Position numbers and translations under genes: made by a program
Shown: positions 4,911-5,273 of the stretch, in pieces
Numbering within the stretch: the stretch's first letter is position 1
Layout: every line of letters starts with the position of its first letter
The notes under the pieces: model-generated
Told to the model about the DNA's origin: nothing
Seen by the model: the letters and a program-made list of their open reading frames with translations, nothing else
The model's database searches: none
Assembly (NCBI GenBank): GCA_934702115.1
Contig: CAKUYF010000064.1
Location: 1-5,273, forward strand
DNA: 5,273 nt
From: an uncultured Eubacteriales bacterium
GTDB taxonomy: Bacteria; Bacillota; Clostridia; Oscillospirales; Acutalibacteraceae
Direction of reading: 5' to 3'

Positions 4911-4996
4911 TACTCCTTACGCACCTACCTTTACTCTAACTCGCTACCATATCAGGCGGATCTATAAAAAATCACTTTCAGCCTGCAGCATGCGGC
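4911..4996 (-). ncRNA. L21-leader-like structured 5' UTR
   Basis: The predicted transcript starts at about 4996 with a stable hairpin: GCCGCA pairs with TGC-A-GGC around a TGC loop (4996-4981, one bulged A). A competing pairing joins CAGGC (4985-4981) to GCCTG (4957-4953) and would disrupt it. The leader then runs through an A/G-rich stretch to the ribosome binding site. L21 leaders are a known Firmicute RNA family placed immediately upstream of rplU and thought to mediate feedback by the ribosomal protein. Position and a CCGC...GCAGGC-type core fit, but I cannot score it against the family model. It might instead be a lineage-specific leader. Confidence 0.6.
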
Positions 4997-5002
4997 AAGG
5001 TA

Positions 5003-5031
5003 ATTTTAACATCAGAAAAACAAAAAGTCAA
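5003..5031 (-). promoter_or_regulatory. Sigma-A promoter of the rplU-prp-rpmA operon
   Basis: On the minus strand, TTGACT (5031-5026), a 17-base spacer and TAAAAT (5008-5003) differ from consensus at one base in each box. The start is expected near 4996, at the base of the leader hairpin. It lies 33 bases after the rpoD stop, so rplU can be expressed apart from rpoD. No convincing terminator separates the two, only an interrupted GTAC...TATC/GATA...GTAC hairpin (about 5034-5057). Confidence 0.8.
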
Positions 5032-5064
5032 GTACTATCAATTTCGATAAAGCTTGTACATATT

Positions 5065-5273
5065 TTAGTCTAAATAATCCTTTAATTTTTTGCTCCTACT
5101 AGGATGTCTTAACTTTCTTAATGCTTTTGCCTCAATTTGACGAATTCTTTCTCTTGTTACATCAAATTCCTTTCCCACTTCTTCAAGTGTTCTTGCTTTT
5201 CCATCTTCTAATCCAAATCTTAATTTTAATACTTTAGCTTCTCTTGGTGTTAATGTACTCATAACTTCTTCTA
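5065..5273 (-). CDS. rpoD: RNA polymerase sigma factor RpoD/SigA, C-terminal fragment
   Basis: The last 68 codons of the primary sigma factor; the rest lies beyond the right edge. The visible part is region 4: EEVMSTLTPREAKVLKLRFG, then a helix-turn-helix (about RTLEEVGKEFDVTRERIRQI) that reads the -35 TTGACA box, then ALRKLRHPSRSKKLKDYLD to the stop. It matches SigA of Gram-positive bacteria nearly residue for residue, which separates it from sporulation and other alternative sigmas. An internal ATG at 5262 is not the start; the reading frame is open to the window edge and codes for conserved residues. rpoD directly upstream of rplU is not the arrangement I know from Bacillus, suggesting local rearrangement or a lineage-specific order. 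Confidence 0.96.
   Translation of the reverse strand, partial: EEVMSTLTPREAKVLKLRFGLEDGKARTLEEVGKEFDVTRERIRQIEAKALRKLRHPSRSKKLKDYLD

Noticed and set aside
4770..4967. Plus-strand open frame of 65 codons
   Set aside because: It is antisense to the rplU 5' end and its leader. The opposite strand encodes canonical L21, so this frame is explained by that.
5034..5057. Hairpin between rpoD and rplU as an rpoD terminator
   Set aside because: The stem is two four-base segments with a six-base bulge and mostly A-T pairs. The following T-rich stretch is part of the rplU promoter, so the evidence is too weak.
5260..5262. ATG at 5262 as start of a short sigma-like protein
   Set aside because: The frame is open to the edge and the residues before it (EEV) belong to conserved sigma-A region 4, so this is the tail of rpoD rather than a separate gene.
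1..5273. tRNA or rRNA genes, CRISPR arrays, insertion sequences, attachment sites
   Set aside because: No cloverleaf, rRNA core sequence, regularly spaced repeat array, transposase frame or integrase-type site was seen on either strand by eye.

Overview
The window looks like the chromosome of a low-GC Firmicute, most likely a member of Clostridia. The evidence is the strong A+T bias, the AGGAG-type ribosome binding sites, the rplU-prp-rpmA-obgE order with a Prp-cleavable L27 extension (a Firmicute trait), the Mini-RNase III gene, and a sigma-A C-terminus of the classic Gram-positive type. I cannot name the genus from sequence alone.

The right-hand 60% (2103-5273) is housekeeping and is all on the minus strand. 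In transcription order it holds the 3' end of rpoD (sigma A), a near-consensus promoter, a structured L21-leader-like 5' UTR, rplU (L21), prp (the protease that matures L27), rpmA (L27), a hairpin terminator, obgE (ribosome-assembly GTPase) and mrnC (Mini-RNase III, 23S rRNA maturation). The shared theme is building the large ribosomal subunit: two of its proteins, the protease that trims one of them, an assembly GTPase and an rRNA-processing nuclease.

The left-hand 40% (1-2100) is accessory in character. At 1-239 (minus) is the start of a gene, cut by the window edge, whose first 16 residues match the double-glycine export leader of bacteriocin-type peptides; it has an excellent promoter. 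Divergent from it, at 513-1604 (plus), is a two-half P-loop ATPase of the PRK06851 type whose second half has lost its Walker A motif. Convergent with that is a two-gene minus-strand unit of very small peptides: 34 aa at 1836-1940 and 62 aa at 1629-1817. Each has a good ribosome binding site, and they are driven by a perfect TTGACA-N17-TATAAT promoter with a perfect 13-bp tandem repeat just upstream. The 62-aa peptide has the layout of an AgrD-like cyclic-lactone autoinducer precursor: basic N-terminus, hydrophobic helix, Cys-containing segment and hydrophilic Pro/Glu tail.

The most novel material is therefore the peptide unit at 1629-2081, together with the double-glycine peptide gene and the pseudo-duplicated ATPase beside it. 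No AgrB-like protease, ABC exporter or two-component system is visible in the window, so the signalling or bacteriocin reading is inference.
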